The notes: generated from the letters alone by a model not told the origin. A stretch of 64,000 nucleotides of DNA from Isochrysis galbana (GCA_018136815.1 CM030933.1:620001-684000), one strand, 5' to 3'; shown: positions 25,157-38,022, numbered from the stretch's first letter. Numbers and translations are program-made.

Positions 25157-26757
25157 CTATTGGCTGTTCACTCCAAGAAGCGATGACAACTTCTTGAGCT
25201 GGGTGGCCATGGAAAAGTCGATGAATTTGTCACCCATTTCAATCGTGTGGCCCGAGATCAGGCCAAGGTCCGTCTTGTATACAACATTGACCGTCTAAAA
25301 ATGTGGAAGGAGATTTCTAGTTTGTTCGCTAGAGGCGGTGTACTGGGTGGTGCGCTGATGTCGCGTGCAATTCGAGCAAGGACGGGCTTCGTGACCTGGA
25401 TGAAATACGCAAGTGCGGGCGGAGGTGACTACTACCGCTCACCTGGCCAGGGGCGATGAGCTCCGCCATAGATGCTTCGATCTCCTTCTTGCCTGCGGCG
25501 TCCAAATCCTTTGCCGTCGTCACGTAAGCCGTCACCTATGGGGCGAGAGCGACACAGCATAAGAATACTGCCTGGATGGCCATGTCCGGTTGCATGCAAT
25601 CATGCACAAAATGAGCACAACCTCTCTGAACGCGATCCGCACGAGGCTCATCATCGCCGATAGCAACAGCAAGTTTCGGAAGATTCAACAATCCTGCCCA
25701 CGCTTGGTTCGCAACCTTGAAGACTTTGCAGAGGCCAGCGTCCCACAGGCGGTGCGTGCAGGCAGACAACCCCGCAGCACACGCAGCCTGCACTTGTTGG
25801 CGGCAAAGCGAGCTCCATCCGGGGCAAGTCTGCGCACCTCGCCCTTGGCCGCGACCATGAGCTCATTGAACAACTCCAGCACCTTCTTCATGTCGGTGGT
25901 GCGTCCGCCCTCAGCAAGCGTCGCCATTGCGTTCTTTGTCGTGCCGCAGGCACCCATCTTTTCCATCATCTCCATCTGAAATGTCCATGGTTGGGTGCCA
26001 TGAGTGTGGCGTGTGTTGCTCCATTTCCGGTTCACAGTGCGGCTGCTGGGGACCTAACCCCTCCTCCCGCTACCATGAATAGGTCGCCTCGGAAAGCAGA
26101 CCAGGGACTTCCGGGTCCAGGGCCCTCAAAAGCTCCCTCAGAAGACGCACGCGGCTATTCACTCCATCTCAATCATTCTCACGGCAACCCCCATGCTGAG
26201 TGCCGCATCGCCATCTCCCGTCAACATCTCTGCACCGCTGCGCCGCCACTGCCATTCATGATAACAAAATGACGCACCAGGGTCTTCGCCTTCTCGCCGC
26301 GCGGGATCCCGGGATTCGTCACAAAACTGGCCACCGCAGGGTTTGCCATAGCATCAGAGAAGGCCTGCAAGCAAATCCAAGGTGCAATTACGAGCGAGCA
26401 ATTTGCGTGCGCGCACACCAGGCGGCCAGTCCGTCTGCCCACTTTCCACACAAACGCTCAACTGTGCTCATACATCACGACATCGCGCATGGGCTCTCAA
26501 ACGACGGGAGCCGTTCTGCTCTCTCCGCCTCTTGAACCTCCCTCTCAGATAAGCCACGCCGCATCTTCGTCCGTGCTCACCTTCAGGTCGGCGTCGACCT
26601 TAGCCAGCTCCCCCTTCTTGGCAGCGGCGGAGTAGATGGCCGAAGCGTACCGTCCCGCAATGCCGAACAACGCAATGGGAGGCTTCTCAGGAAGCGCAGC
26701 GCTGGAGAGAGCGCGGGCGTTTGCACAGCGCAGCGCCGAGAGGGAGCGACCGAGCAT
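25157..26757 (-). CDS. Mitochondrial ATP synthase OSCP (delta-type) subunit
   Basis: Five exons on the minus strand, 26757-26581, 26364-26278, 25975-25838, 25535-25443 and 25294-25157, join in phase to 210 residues, the usual OSCP length. The start MLGRSLSALRCANARALSSA is Arg/Ser/Ala-rich like a mitochondrial presequence. It is followed by the family motif FGIAGRYASAIYSAA. Later exons carry NPAVASFVTNPGI, MATLAEGGRTTDMKKVL, VTAYVTTAKDLD and the C-terminal DLGLISGHTIEMGDKFIDFS. OSCP joins the F1 head to the peripheral stalk of ATP synthase on the matrix face. The alternative, plastid AtpD, is less likely because of the presequence and the FGIAGRYA motif. Confidence 0.92.
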
Positions 26758-27345
26758 GGCTGGTTGCTGCGCGAGGGAAACAAACGAAAAGAGAAGGGAG
26801 TTGAGGGGGGGGGGGAGTCGGAGGCTCTGACGGTCAGGGCTGAGAGGCGTGGGGAGTAGAGGGACGCCGGGGGATAGAGCAGGGCGCAGATCAGGCGGAG
26901 GTGGGTGGGGTGGGGGTGGGGGGGGGGGGGAAGCAGGCAAGGGGGTTGAGGAGGGGGAGGGGCAGGAGGGGAGAGAGGAAGCGCAGCGGAGAGGGGAGGG
27001 GGGGGAGGGGGGGGGCATCGCACCGACGCCGCAGGGTGAGGGCCTTTACTTCCCCACACTCCGTGCCCCCCTACGGTACACATTTTCTGGAGACTCCTCC
27101 GATAAAACATATCGTCGTAGAGTAGGATGTAGGACATCTTCTTAGATAGCAGATAGGCCCAGGTCTCAATCCTAGCTGGGAAACACAGCCGGGGCTTCTC
27201 CAAACACAGGAAACACGGTCTGTGTTTGGGTTTCGTAGAAACACAGCCAAACACAGTCCTATACACAGCGGGGGGGCCTCTGCCTCTATAACTATAACTC
27301 TCTCTAAGTATAGAGTTTATAGTACTTTGTAGATTGTAAAAAAAA
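26758..27345. other. OSCP 5' flank and repeat debris
   Basis: Bases 26800-27020 are G/A-rich on the plus strand (C/T on the coding strand). Bases 27171-27262 hold the inverted aaacac repeat shared with 1128-1187. No gene is supported. Confidence 0.5.
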
Positions 27346-28140
27346 CTTCTTAATACTCACGCCGCGCGCGCGACTATGCACTCTAACACATGTAGCCTCG
27401 CCCGCCGCTCTCATCCCCGCTCCACCTGCCTTGCGGCCCGTCCCTCGTGCGCTACCTAGGGGCTGGGTGTATGGGGTTTCCTGCAGCAGACGGTGTGCAC
27501 CGATCCCCGATAGGTTTTTTCCACCCCTTCCTCCTGTACCATCGGGCTATCGGTTTCTGTGCTGTTTTCTTTTTTCAGACCTGTGGGATGGGCGGCGTGT
27601 TTCCGTGCTTTCGGGGGTCGAGGCAGGGCGGGTGAGTGAAGCGTCGTGCCGGCCTATGCGCGGTTACGCTAGCTTTTCCGTTAGTTGGAGTGCATTGGCT
27701 ATTGCGGCCAGGTTGCCGCCTAACATCAGTGTGCCTTTATCGTTGAATGTAAAGACGGGCGCGCAAAGCTCACGCGGGGACTTGAGCTTCGGTTTTCTCC
27801 CTTGTGAGGCTATGCTAGTGCGTGCGGCCGAGGGCTTGTCCGGGGGGGTGAGTCCTCTGGCGAGGACCGTAAATCTGCTAAGGGTTTTTTCGATGACCGG
27901 CACGTGATGGAAAGTGTAGTTGTCAAATTCTACTTTGTAAAAGTCACCTATTATGTACCTCCACGCTATGATGTAGAGGGCTTTGAGGCTGTCGGGTGTC
28001 GTTGTGTTCGGGTATACGGTATACGAAGAGTCTGTCTTTAAGCTTTTGTGCTGGGCAGCGCCGAAGGACGCTGAAGGACGCGCTGCGGGACCAGTCACAG
28101 TCCCTTTCACACCATTTGCATCCTCACACACCACCAGCAC
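27346..28140 (-). mobile_element. 3' end of a LINE-like element, copy A
   Basis: The minus strand encodes 158 residues (28140-27664). The last 80 match the ORF at 51429-51696: HVPVIEKTLSRFTVLARG, TPPDK, QGRKPKLKSPREL, APVFTFNDKGTLML and ANALQLTEKLA. The sequence after the stop also resembles the region after that ORF (agcccctaggtag, cacgaggg, ccgcaaggc) and ends in a T run at about 27346 on the minus strand. Shared ORF end, shared 3' UTR and a homopolymer tail point to a non-LTR retrotransposon 3' end. The protein domain is not one I recognise. Confidence 0.65.
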
Positions 28141-29125
28141 GAGTGCGCGGCTTGCCGTGCTTCTTTTTACACTCGCCGCAGAGGCCGTTCCACTCGCTTA
28201 GTTGATCGCCTTTGCGTACACCGTCATGGTCTCGTGGTCGCGGAGTGCGTAAAGCACATACGGAGCCTTGGGGTGTATGTATGTAGGTTGGGATGTCTGT
28301 GATTATTGCACCCTGCGAGCCATGGGCAAGGGACTGAATGTCAAAATTAGCAACTTGCGGTCTGAAAGCGCGCGCCGTAAAAAAAAAACATCTGAAGATT
28401 CAGGCTACTACCGCTAGCTATAAAGACCACGCACTCACGGTACCGACTCACGCCATCGCCTATACCCCAGAACACTCACTCCCTTTACACTACCCCCTTC
28501 ATTCCTTTGTCTTTGGTATCGGGGGGGGGGGCGCGTGCACTACGACGGGCCAAGCGCAAGGGGCGGGCTGGGGCAGACCTGTTGTTGGGTGTTCCTGTGG
28601 CAGACAAACGTAAAACGCTTTCTGAACTATCTTATATTGTCCCCAGGGGGTCTCGGCCCCCGCCCTTCGGCCTTTCTTCGTCCGCTGCCGCACTTTCGCG
28701 GTGTTTGACTGCCGCGCAGGGTGTCTTCCCGTTGATATACCGTAAATGGGCGGATATCTTACCTATTCTCGGGCCAGATCGTGTGGTTTTTTTTTGTCGT
28801 TCTTTTCCCGTCGTTCTCTTCGTTCTCCTACGGGCGTGTGCTGCATGGCGCGCGCCATGGCCCCCTTCTGGGGGGCCCCTCGGGGCCCCCCAGAGGGCCA
28901 GCCAGGGCAGCTCAGGGGGCAGTGGAGGCTGGGGCTGGGGCAGTGCCCCTGGCCTCTCCTGCCTCTCCCTCGCTCGCCTCGCTGGCCCTGGGTGCCCTCC
29001 TGGCGGCCTCGGTGGTCTGTGGCTCAGTGGTGAGGGGGGGGTCAGTACGAGCGAGGGCCAGTGCAGGCGAGTGCGTGCGGCGCGCGGCGCGCGCTCGGCG
29101 AAGGTCTGGGCCAGATTGATGTCAG

Positions 29126-29155
29126 CTCAGCCCCTGCCAGCAGGCAGGGGCTGAG
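29126..29155. repeat. Perfect 13-bp inverted repeat
   Basis: The arms ctcagcccctgcc and ggcaggggctgag flank a 4-base loop, agca. The hairpin may mark the end of a mobile element. No coding context explains it. Confidence 0.8.
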
Positions 29156-29317
29156 GTTGGTTGTGCAGGCCCACCCAGGGGGTGTCTGCGATGGAGAGAG
29201 GGGGGCGCGAGGCCCCCATTGGCCTCCTACTTATAAAAGTAGTTCTGAAAGCGCGCGCCGTAGATGTTAAATATCGATAATAGGGTCCCGTGTGAATATT
29301 GTTGTATAAATAACTAT

Positions 29318-29360
29318 GGACATTTGATGGCTCCATTCGATTGATGTCCCATAATTGACG
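29318..29360. repeat. 43-bp dispersed repeat, copy 2
   Basis: Identical over 43 bases and in the same orientation to 3-45. Here it is followed by a second dispersed block at 29390-29580, suggesting both belong to one composite element. Confidence 0.85.
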
Positions 29361-30085
29361 AAACGACATCTTAGGGGCATCACTTATTCTTACCCCCTTT
29401 ATCCCACGCCCCTGGCCGAAGCAGCGCGCGCGGCCTCTCCTCCCCCGGTTCTCCAAGGAAAGAAGCGGGAGGAGGGGGAAGGGGACGTGGTAGGATGGGG
29501 GAGGTAGTTAGTAGTTAGGAGTAGCACAAGCAATCTGCCACACGCCGTGCAAGTAGCGGTTAGTTTTGTAAGGCTTTTTTTATGAAATATGCGGCAGGGG
29601 GGCGCACTTGCTCCTACTCCAAGGCTAAAATCTACACTATCCCAGCGTGCATGCGCACATGGACATATGACATATGGATATGCATCAATCATGATCATGG
29701 TGAGTGTGAGTAGGACCTTCCCATGCTACCCGACTCTATGTTGCAGTCACCTGCTTTGTAGCATGTGTTTCACAATCGAAATCCGTAGGGCATGACCTTT
29801 GTTGCATCCGTTTCCTTCCGTTCCACAACGCGCACTAGTACTCGATTCATGGTTTGTCTACCGCAATCAACTCACACGCTTAGATCATGGACGAATCCAA
29901 GTGCGGCAGCCAATATAGTGCGCTGGAAAGACAGATGTGGCAGTGCGTGGCTCGGAGGCCATGTGAACAAATCGATGCCAATATCGCTCTCAAGCGGCTT
30001 CGATCAATCGGCAATCTATGCCGCGAGTCACAGGATACCTCACTTTGCGCCAACGTGGTAATAGTAAGGCGTTGAGGAGCCGGGA

Positions 30086-33000
30086 TCAGCGTGGCCTTCC
30101 GACGCCCGTCGGCCGCATTCCACCCTGCATAGTCTCCGCTCCCCGAGAAGCTAGGGTGCGCGGCAGGGGTACCTCATTCCCGGCCCCCATGTGAGCTCCT
30201 GACGACCAGCGAACCTCGGGGCAGGCCCCGCGGCACGGCGAGGTAGGCATAGATCGCGTAGGGCTTCCCTCCCTGCCCACGCCTCCTCCTCCTCCGAGTA
30301 TCCCGCCGCCAATTAGCCCACCGTCGATACCGTCCACGGCAACGGCGCCCGGCCGCCGGCGCGATGCGAGCATCGGCCCGCAGGCTACGCCGTTCTCGTG
30401 GTCATGTGGGGCGAATCTGTTGGCTCCTAACGAGTCGAGGCGTGAGGGCGCGGTTTGTGCATCCGAGGAATCACAGCGTGACGGAGACGGTGGCAGTCCG
30501 GCAGAGTCAAACCTCGCGAGCGATGGTGGCCATCCGGCGGAGTCGAAGCGCGAGAAGGCAGGCGACGCCCCAGCAGAGTCGAATCGCGAGAGCCCGGGCG
30601 GCGCCCCAGCGGAGTCGAAGCGCGAGGGTGTTAACGGCAAGCTAACCGGATCCAGAAGAGAGATCGAGGCGATGGAAGCCCGGTCGCTGCCCGTGCCGCT
30701 GGCAGCGAACACGTTGCCCCCAATAGCTGTACTAAGGTGTCGTTTGGCAGCGTCGAGATGAGACTGCGCGAGCTGCGCCTGCATGTTCGGTGCGTTCCGG
30801 TCCTCGCGCCATGGGAATAGGTGCTCCTCAAGCGAGTTGATGCGGTCTTCCGCAGCCCCTACGAAAGGAAGCTGTGCAACCCGACCGACCGGTCGGGCAG
30901 AGCTGCCACGTCGACGAGCAGGGAATCCTCCTTTCGTCCCGATAGGCGTGCCGCCCCCACTCGCATACCCACTACCGTAGCCGCTACGGCTCCCCGTCCC
31001 AACAACGCCGCTGGCGTTGTAGGAAGCATTCCCGACGGCCGCTGTGCCTCGCCTACCGTGGCTGGGTGAACCTGTTGTGCCGTCGGGGAATCCACCTATG
31101 TAGCTTCCCGGGAAGTTGTCGGTCGCGGTGTTCCCCCCACCTGTCAACCCGCCGTGCACCCCTCCACCCAGCAGACCGCCGTAGGTTATCGGAGGCGTCA
31201 TTAGGGCAGAAGAACCAGTGATGCCGTTACGCAAGGCGCCTACGGCGCCCCCACCCCCGTTGACCGCGTGTCCTGACAACCAACCAACAGCGGCTGCGGC
31301 GACCTTGTCAGTCTCCGGTCCCCTCTTGCTGCGGGCTCGCGCCGAATGGTCGTTGCCATGGAGCCCGCCGACTGAGAAACCGCGATGTGCCGCCGAGCGC
31401 AGGTGAATTTCGGCCGGACGCGAGGCCAAGTTGATGCCCGAGATGGTCATGAGTTTGCCGCGCATCGCATCTTCCTGCGCCGACGTTAGGTGGCCACCAT
31501 GATGATCGCAGGAGCCGCAGGTATTCATAGCGGCTGATGCACCGGCTCCAAAGCTTGCAACGAGGCTCGGCGCAGGAATCTCGTTGTCTATGCCTCCATC
31601 CTCTCCTCCTCCGTCCCTATCGTCGGCCACGTAGGCGTCCGACGACCGGCGGTTTGGGCGCGACGCGTCATCGTAGCCCGAATCACTGCTGCTGCCGCTC
31701 GAGGAATTGCCCGTCTCCTCGATATTCAGCATATGCCATTCTTCAGACGACTTGTCGGTCATCTGGAGGTTCACCTCCTCATTGCCGCTCGCGTTGCCCG
31801 GGGCCGTGGCCTCAACGTCGGGCGGCGTGGGGAGCTCCAACGCCGGTTGCCCTGCGGAAGTTGCAGTGGAGCTCCCCGATGTCGCATATGCCGGCTCCTT
31901 CTCCTTGTCGGCAGGTGCAGCCACAGGGGCAGGGGCCACAACATCGCCGGGACGCTTGGGCCTGGCGGCCGTTGCCACTGCTTCTTTCGCCTCGACCGAT
32001 GCGCGCCTGCGCAACTGCTTGGGCACATCATTCGACGTGGGCTTGGCCGCCTCCTTGATCGGATCGCGCTTGTTCCGCGTCGCGCCGTCGCCCCCCTTGG
32101 CCTTGGCGCCCCCCATCTTCTTCTTCTTCTTCTTCTTCTTCTTCTTGGACATGCCCAGTCCTGATCCTCCATCGTCGGAGGGTGCCCCGCCGTCGGAGCC
32201 GTCCGAGTCTCCAAGAAGCTCGGTGCCAGCAAGCAGGAGTTCTTGCAGTGCCGCCTGGACCGCGTCTGAGTTTGGGAGAGCCACCGTCTGCGCCGCCGCG
32301 GCGCCACCCACTGCCATTGTACCCATACTTGGGCAGGTAGACAACACGGCAGCGGAAGTGTTAGGCGTCAGCTTCGCGGAGGCACCCAGTTGATGTGCTC
32401 TTGAGGCTGCATGCGATGCGGCCGCCGACGCTCCACTCGTTTCCCCTCGCGAGTCTAGAGACAAGGTGCGCGTGAATGCGTCGCGCTCCGCGTCGTAGTC
32501 TGTCGTGTCCGATGCGGGCTCCCCGGAGGGAGCTCGGGTCGGTAACACTAGGTGGTCGTCAGAAGGGCCGCTTGCGGCGGGTTCTGCGTTGGTGACTTGG
32601 TGGGGTTTCCACGTTACGACCTGAGCACATGATGTCAAAGGGGTAGGCGAGGAAGTGCTCGGGCAAATGACCGCCCGCGCGGCAGCGGCCGCCGCCTGAA
32701 TGGCATTGAACGCAGCAGACGTTGCCACCCCAGACATCGTGGCTTCCCGCTGCCTACGCTTCGCCTCCTCCACCCGTGCCGCCGCCGCTCGCTCAGCCTC
32801 CTCCTCGCTTCTGCGACGAGCCTCCGCAGCGAGAGCCGCCGGCGTCGGCGCGTGCGGATCAATTCCGAAGAACTCGACAAGGGATCGACAAAAATCGTGC
32901 CCAGCTGCCTCAAGTTCCACCGAGCTGAAGTGGTTTGGCCGAGGCGGGGGGGCAGTGGCAGGGGCGCCGCTTGTGCGTAGCGTGCCCGATGCGGTGCTCT

Positions 33001-35606
33001 CTGCAGCGGATGGTGCGGCCACGGGTGCTAAGGAAGCCGCATCATCATCCGGCGCGCTTCGGGCGTGCTCGACGGCAGGTGGCGCCGCCGCTGTTGCAGC
33101 CGCGGCGCGGCAGACCAGATCGGAGCCGCAAAAGGAAGCTTCGAGGGTGTATGAGGTGAGTAGGTCGAGCTGCGAGCATGAAGGCGCGGCGTTGGGGATG
33201 CACCGGTCAGGGGCGATGTCGGCCAATGCCGGTGGTGGTGGTGGTGGGGGATTTAGAGCACGCTAGCTTGCTCACCTCGCGATGGATAACGACACGCGCG
33301 GTGCACTCCTTGGACTTTTTGACGGAGAAAGAGCATGAGTAGAAGTGGAAGCTGTTCGGCGAATGCTTGCTCAGCAATAAGGGGAACACCTGGGCGAGGA
33401 GGGCTGAGCCGCGGTCCGCGCAGCCGTACCTATGGAGACCCGGCACCGGGGGGGGGGGGGGGGGCGTGACGAGGCAGTGCGACGCTGCAGGCAGCTGCAG
33501 CACGCGCGACCGGTGAACAATTGGGTTGACCACACGTGAGTGTCCGTTCTACCTCGCGACACATAAGAGACCCTCGATCGCAAGGAGCTCCGTCCGCTGA
33601 GGGTGCAGGTGGTGGCATGCGGGTTTGGGTCATACATGAAGATGTTGGGCTTCCGGGAGTGGCCATGTAGGTCAACGAACATGGCGATTGGCTGGACGGC
33701 GTTGGTGCGAAGAAGAAGCTTCTTGAAGGCGTTGATCGTGGGGTGGTGTCGCGCAGACGGACGGAGCCATCGTCGGTTCAGGTCGCAGGCGGAGAGGGAA
33801 CATCGATAGTTGCCTGAGGAACATGGGAACCCCGCATGAGGGGATGCTCTTAGGCGTACTAGAGATGCGAAGGCTTTGCTGTCCTCTGATGTGTAAAGAG
33901 GCATCGACGGCCGCCGTGCAGCGGCCGCTGAGTGTCGATTGCAGTTGCTGTAGAGAGAGGCACACGTACCGACAATCACACCGTCGGGGTTGAGCATCGG
34001 CACGATGAGAAACAAGACGCGAGCGCGCAACGCCCGCGCCTCAATACTATCCCCCGTCAAAAAGCGCATGATCCCACGCATCATGAAGGAGGAGTTGGAT
34101 TCGCCAGGGTGAACACGTGCAGAGATAGCCACCACAGGGCGAGAGGAGATGAGCTGCGGCAAGTGGAGTAAACAGGCAAGGTGAGCCATCATGGGACTGA
34201 TGGCCGACGGGGTTCACATCCACATTCGCTCACCTCTTCCGAGGCGGCAAAATCGGTGATGAGAACATGTTCGCAAATGTTGCCGGCAATCGTAGTACAG
34301 AGAGGCTTGCGACGTATGACAGCACCACGCTTGGTGTCGGACTCGAGAGCATCTGCCAAACGAGGAAGGTGGGGTGAGATCGGTCGTCTGAGCTTGGGGC
34401 AGAAGTAGCGGGGGATGGGATTGCGATGCTGAGGTGTGGCAAGCCACAAGACGGCTCGTATTGTGAGCACGCCAATGTGACACTCATCGCGGGAGGTAGA
34501 ACGTGACCCTCCCGAGGTGGCCCAGCACGCTGGGTGATCGCATGCACCGCATTCACCGCGTCTTCCATGAGTGCTCCAACGAACATGCGCGAGTGCTGGG
34601 GTCGGGGTTGGCAGTTGGCGGGGTGCACACTCAGGTCTCTGCAAAGCTCAGTGTACGTATACGGGTAGCAATATGCGAAATAGATGGTGTCAGCCTCCTC
34701 GGCGGCGTCCCAGCAAAAAGACAGCGTGGAGTGTTCTCCCCGGCCACCGCCACGCTTCGCGACTCCGTTTTCAAAGTAAAGGATGGTGTCGCACCCTCTC
34801 CGCCAGCCGATGCCGCGCTCGGCAGCACGGGCCGAATACACGAGGGGGCGCATCCCTTGTCGGTAGAGGGAGTACGACTTGCAAAAGTTGATGATGTTGA
34901 AGCGGTATCGCTGAGCGGGGACCGCACCGCTCACGGCGAAGAGGTACCACTGCGTGTGCCCGCGTGTGCCGTGGTCCCAGTTTAGGAGCAGGTCGTACTC
35001 CTGCGCGTCGGTCAGGGCCGTGGAAAGGGTGGTCGGAGGGCCGAGCTCGACAACACCTGGAGCAGCCAAGACTGACGCATGTCCAGGAATGGCAGCAGGG
35101 CGCACCTCGATCGTTGAGCCCTCCTCTAGCCGCTGTGTTTGCACGTAGATCGCTCTGCGCAGGTTGCCGCTCTCAAACCTGGACTCAAACAGCAGACCAC
35201 CACCCGGCACGCGCGTTATGTCGGCTGGCACAAAGTGGACCGCGTCGTAGACCACGCGGTTGACGAGAGTGCCCGCCTCGGCGGCCGAGCGGCGAAGTGC
35301 CTTGAGGCTCTCGACGCGCTCGTCGTGCACCTCCTTCGAGACGGGTATGGTGGGCTCCGGCTCGCTCGGCATCGGCAGCCGCTTGAGCGGGACCGGCCAT
35401 GGCATCAGGTCCCTCACGGGCCCGGCCTGCGCGACAGGGATGCGCGAGGAACGGCGGACCAAGCTGGTCGGCGCGTTCGTACACGCGCCGCTCGGCAGCC
35501 CGAGAAACTGGCTGAGGCGCGGGCCCAGCTTGGGTGCGGCAGGCAGCGCTCTGGCTTCCTGAGGCTCACTCGCGGTGAGGGTGGGCTTCTCGTCCGAAGC
35601 CTCCAT
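30086..35606 (-). CDS. Cytosolic carboxypeptidase (M14, CCP/AGBL type)
   Basis: Six exons on the minus strand, 35606-34631, 34352-34234, 34153-33970, 33813-33636, 33429-33276 and 33169-30086, join in phase to 1564 residues. The N-terminal CCP domain holds WYLFAVSGAVPAQRYRFNIINFCK and FAYCYPYTYTEL. Zinc ligands are H380 and E383 in HPGES, and H476 in DLHGHSRK. The catalytic Glu is about 547 in SYTLEASFCGSD, and KKSKECTARVV precedes it. CCPs remove glutamates from tubulin tails and related proteins. The last exon adds about 940 residues of predicted disorder after the domain: Ala/Ser-rich stretches, a run of Lys, and near the end five units built on RFDSAG or close variants. CCP1-type proteins can be long, but this tail resembles nothing I know. 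Confidence 0.9.
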
Positions 35607-35823
35607 TGGTGGGCGTGCGGCCGCTGTCTCCCCTCGCCACCCCTCCCCGACCTCGTTGGCAGTCCCGCTCCTTCCCTCCCTTGCGGCCGGCGAGCAGTAG
35701 AGGGAGAGGGGGAGAGAGAGGGGCGTCGAGAGGGAGGGAGTGGCGAGCGAGGGCGCGACGGCGCCGCCGGCTGGCTTCCCCCCCCTCCCCCCCCACTCTT
35801 TCCCGCAGCCCTTCCTCCCCCGT

Positions 35824-35828
<5 letters not shown>

Positions 35829-35876
<48 letters not shown>
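35829..35876. repeat. (CT)n microsatellite
   Basis: About 24 uninterrupted CT units lie some 220 bp upstream of the carboxypeptidase start codon. Confidence 0.95.
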
Positions 35877-35878
<2 letters not shown>

Positions 35879-36231
35879 CCACTACCTACTATTGTAGTAC
35901 TACTACCACCCTCCTTCTCTTTCCCCACCTACCTCTCTCCCTCCCAAACATGGAAGTCCGCGCGGGGAGGAAGGCGAGGAGAGGAAGAAACGGAGGGTGG
36001 TGTGGGAGGAGTAGGTAGGAGTACCGCAGGGGGGGGGAGGGGGAACGGGAGAGGAGAGAGAGAAAAAACAAAATCCCGGCGCCCCCTTCAAGCCCTGTGA
36101 GAAGGCCGGATGTGGACGCCGAACAGGGGGAAAGGATCATCCCATAATATACTGTGCAGTGTGATGAAGAAAACTTGTGTGCGAAGACATCCGCATCGCG
36201 TCTCTCTCCCCCTCTTCTCTCTTTCTCTCTG

Positions 36232-36242
<11 letters not shown>

Positions 36243-36268
<26 letters not shown>

Positions 36269-36293
36269 GTCCCCCCCCCCCCCCCCCCCCCCC

Positions 36294-36338
<45 letters not shown>
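36243..36338. repeat. Compound (CT)n-C24-(CT)n microsatellite
   Basis: A (CT)13 block is followed by an uninterrupted run of 24 C (36271-36294) and a second CT block to about 36338. The tract is almost purely pyrimidine on the plus strand. Confidence 0.95.
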
Positions 36339-36342
<4 letters not shown>

Positions 36343-38022
36343 CTGCTCTCTGGTTCGGTTGTCCCTGTATCGCCCCTCACCGAATACGATTACGTAATCA
36401 GAAGGCAGAATCTCCCTCCCCCTCCCTCGGGCGTCTTTCTCTCTGCCCTCTCTCCCCCCTCAGCGACTCTCTCGTTCTCTCTCTCCCGTTGAGAGGAATA
36501 ATCCGTCACCTGTCGACCCCCCCGTTGAAACGATCTTGGCCCCGTCACGCTCAACTGCGTAATAATAAAATAATGACCATCACAAAAGACAAAGACAAAG
36601 ACGCGAAAGACGCTAAACTCGCAAAAGCATAAGAAGCTTACTTTAGGAATACTCCAAGTCGAGACCGGGCGCGGTGCGTGGCCGTTATCGACGATCCATC
36701 CGGATGGGAGGCACCACCGGATACCAAATACACAGGAGGGAGCCACCCGGATGCTCACGCCAATCGGGCAGGCCACGCGCCGAAATCTCGTCGATCATTA
36801 GGGGCAGGCGGAAATATTCCGAATGTTTCCCGGGATATTTGGGCGTATATCGGCTCGCGGGATATTTCGGGATATTTCAGGATATTTCAGGATATGAGTA
36901 GGATATTTGGGCTGCTCACGGAGGGAAAGTAAAAACAAAACCCCCTGTACAACAAGAAACCCTGCTTACTTCTGAGAGCGCGTGCCCCCCCCTCCCCCCC
37001 GCGCGCGAGCGATGCCTGCTAGAGGTATGGCTCCGCCTTGCCCAGCCCTGCCCTCCCCAGTGCTCCACTAGCTTGCTTGGCACATGTGCGTAGCTTCGGT
37101 CTATCTCACGCGTGCTCGAGTGCTCGAGCCAAAAACAAAACTCACCAGGTCGGCATATTTTGGGGATATTTGGGTGGCCTCCCAGGATATAGATATAAAT
37201 GGGATATCTTCGCGGAATATTTGGGCAAGTTTTTCGGAATATTTCCGCCTGCCGCCTGGCCCTATCGATCATAATAAAACGTCGGAGCGTTAGTACATAG
37301 TACATAGTACCACTACTCCCACTAGCCCGGTACTATCACGACACCACGACACCCCTCAGCTCGCCTACCCGTACGCCTTGACGTGTGTTGACACTGTAGA
37401 CACATACGCATATGCGCATATGCACATGCACCCCTTCGAATCTCGAATCTGTTGTATTCCTGCCCATCTGAAGGCTGTAGGCATGAATATTCGTGTAAGG
37501 TACGCGCTCACAATTACAATTGAACAGTTCCCCGTGTTGCCACTGACGCACAAGACACACAGATTCGGATTCCCCATGGTCTCAAGCCCAGGTTTGCAGA
37601 TTTTGGTCTCGAAATTTGCGATTCGAATTTTGTTTTTGCTGTTACTATAATTGTTGGCTCGTTTAAGGTAATAAACCGGCATGACTTCGACTTCTCGTTC
37701 TGCAGTCGCTCTGCGAGACTCTCTCTCTCTCTCTCTCCGTCCGCCTCTCCTCGGCCGACGGCAGGAAGATTCGTCCAAAACATTCTCCGGTCCCAAGATA
37801 TCTCGTGGGGGGTCTCTCTGCGCTCCGCGAGGGAAAGGACGCGATCTCGCTCCGAGATTGGCCTCGCGCCCTCCCACGCTGCCCCGCCGTGCCCTCGGTC
37901 CCTCGCCCCCCCCCCGCGGCAGGTTCTTCCTCTCGGCGTGCCATCCGTCGCCCCTTGCTCGTCGCTTGTCTAGAAGGTCTCTCTGCACATCGCCTTCTTC
38001 CCGACCACCCAAACAAACAAAC

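Larger units (their letters stand above)
28141..30085. other. Intergenic, several dispersed repeats
   Basis: Bases 28383-28620 resemble 51174-51370 in order of motifs (ctgaagattc, gtgcactac). A hairpin lies at 29126-29155, the 43-bp repeat at 29318-29360, and a block like 23740-23935 at 29390-29580. Bases 29700-30085 are probably the carboxypeptidase 3' UTR. No gene is supported. Confidence 0.5.
35607..38022. other. Intergenic with microsatellites and AT-rich repeats
   Basis: It begins with the pyrimidine-rich tract beside the carboxypeptidase start. Bases 36830-36915 and 37155-37235 repeat the motif ggatattt. Bases 37310-37392 are the inverted partner of 18318-18387. Bases 37690-38022 form the leader of the gag-like ORF. 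No other gene is supported. Confidence 0.55.

Noticed and set aside
29126-29155. Bacterial-type intrinsic terminator
   Set aside because: The window is clearly eukaryotic and no U tract follows.
31707-32393. Forward ORFs opposite the carboxypeptidase tail
   Set aside because: They are GC-rich shadows of the 3-kb last exon; poly-Phe and Pro-rich strings come from the Lys and Ala codons on the other strand.
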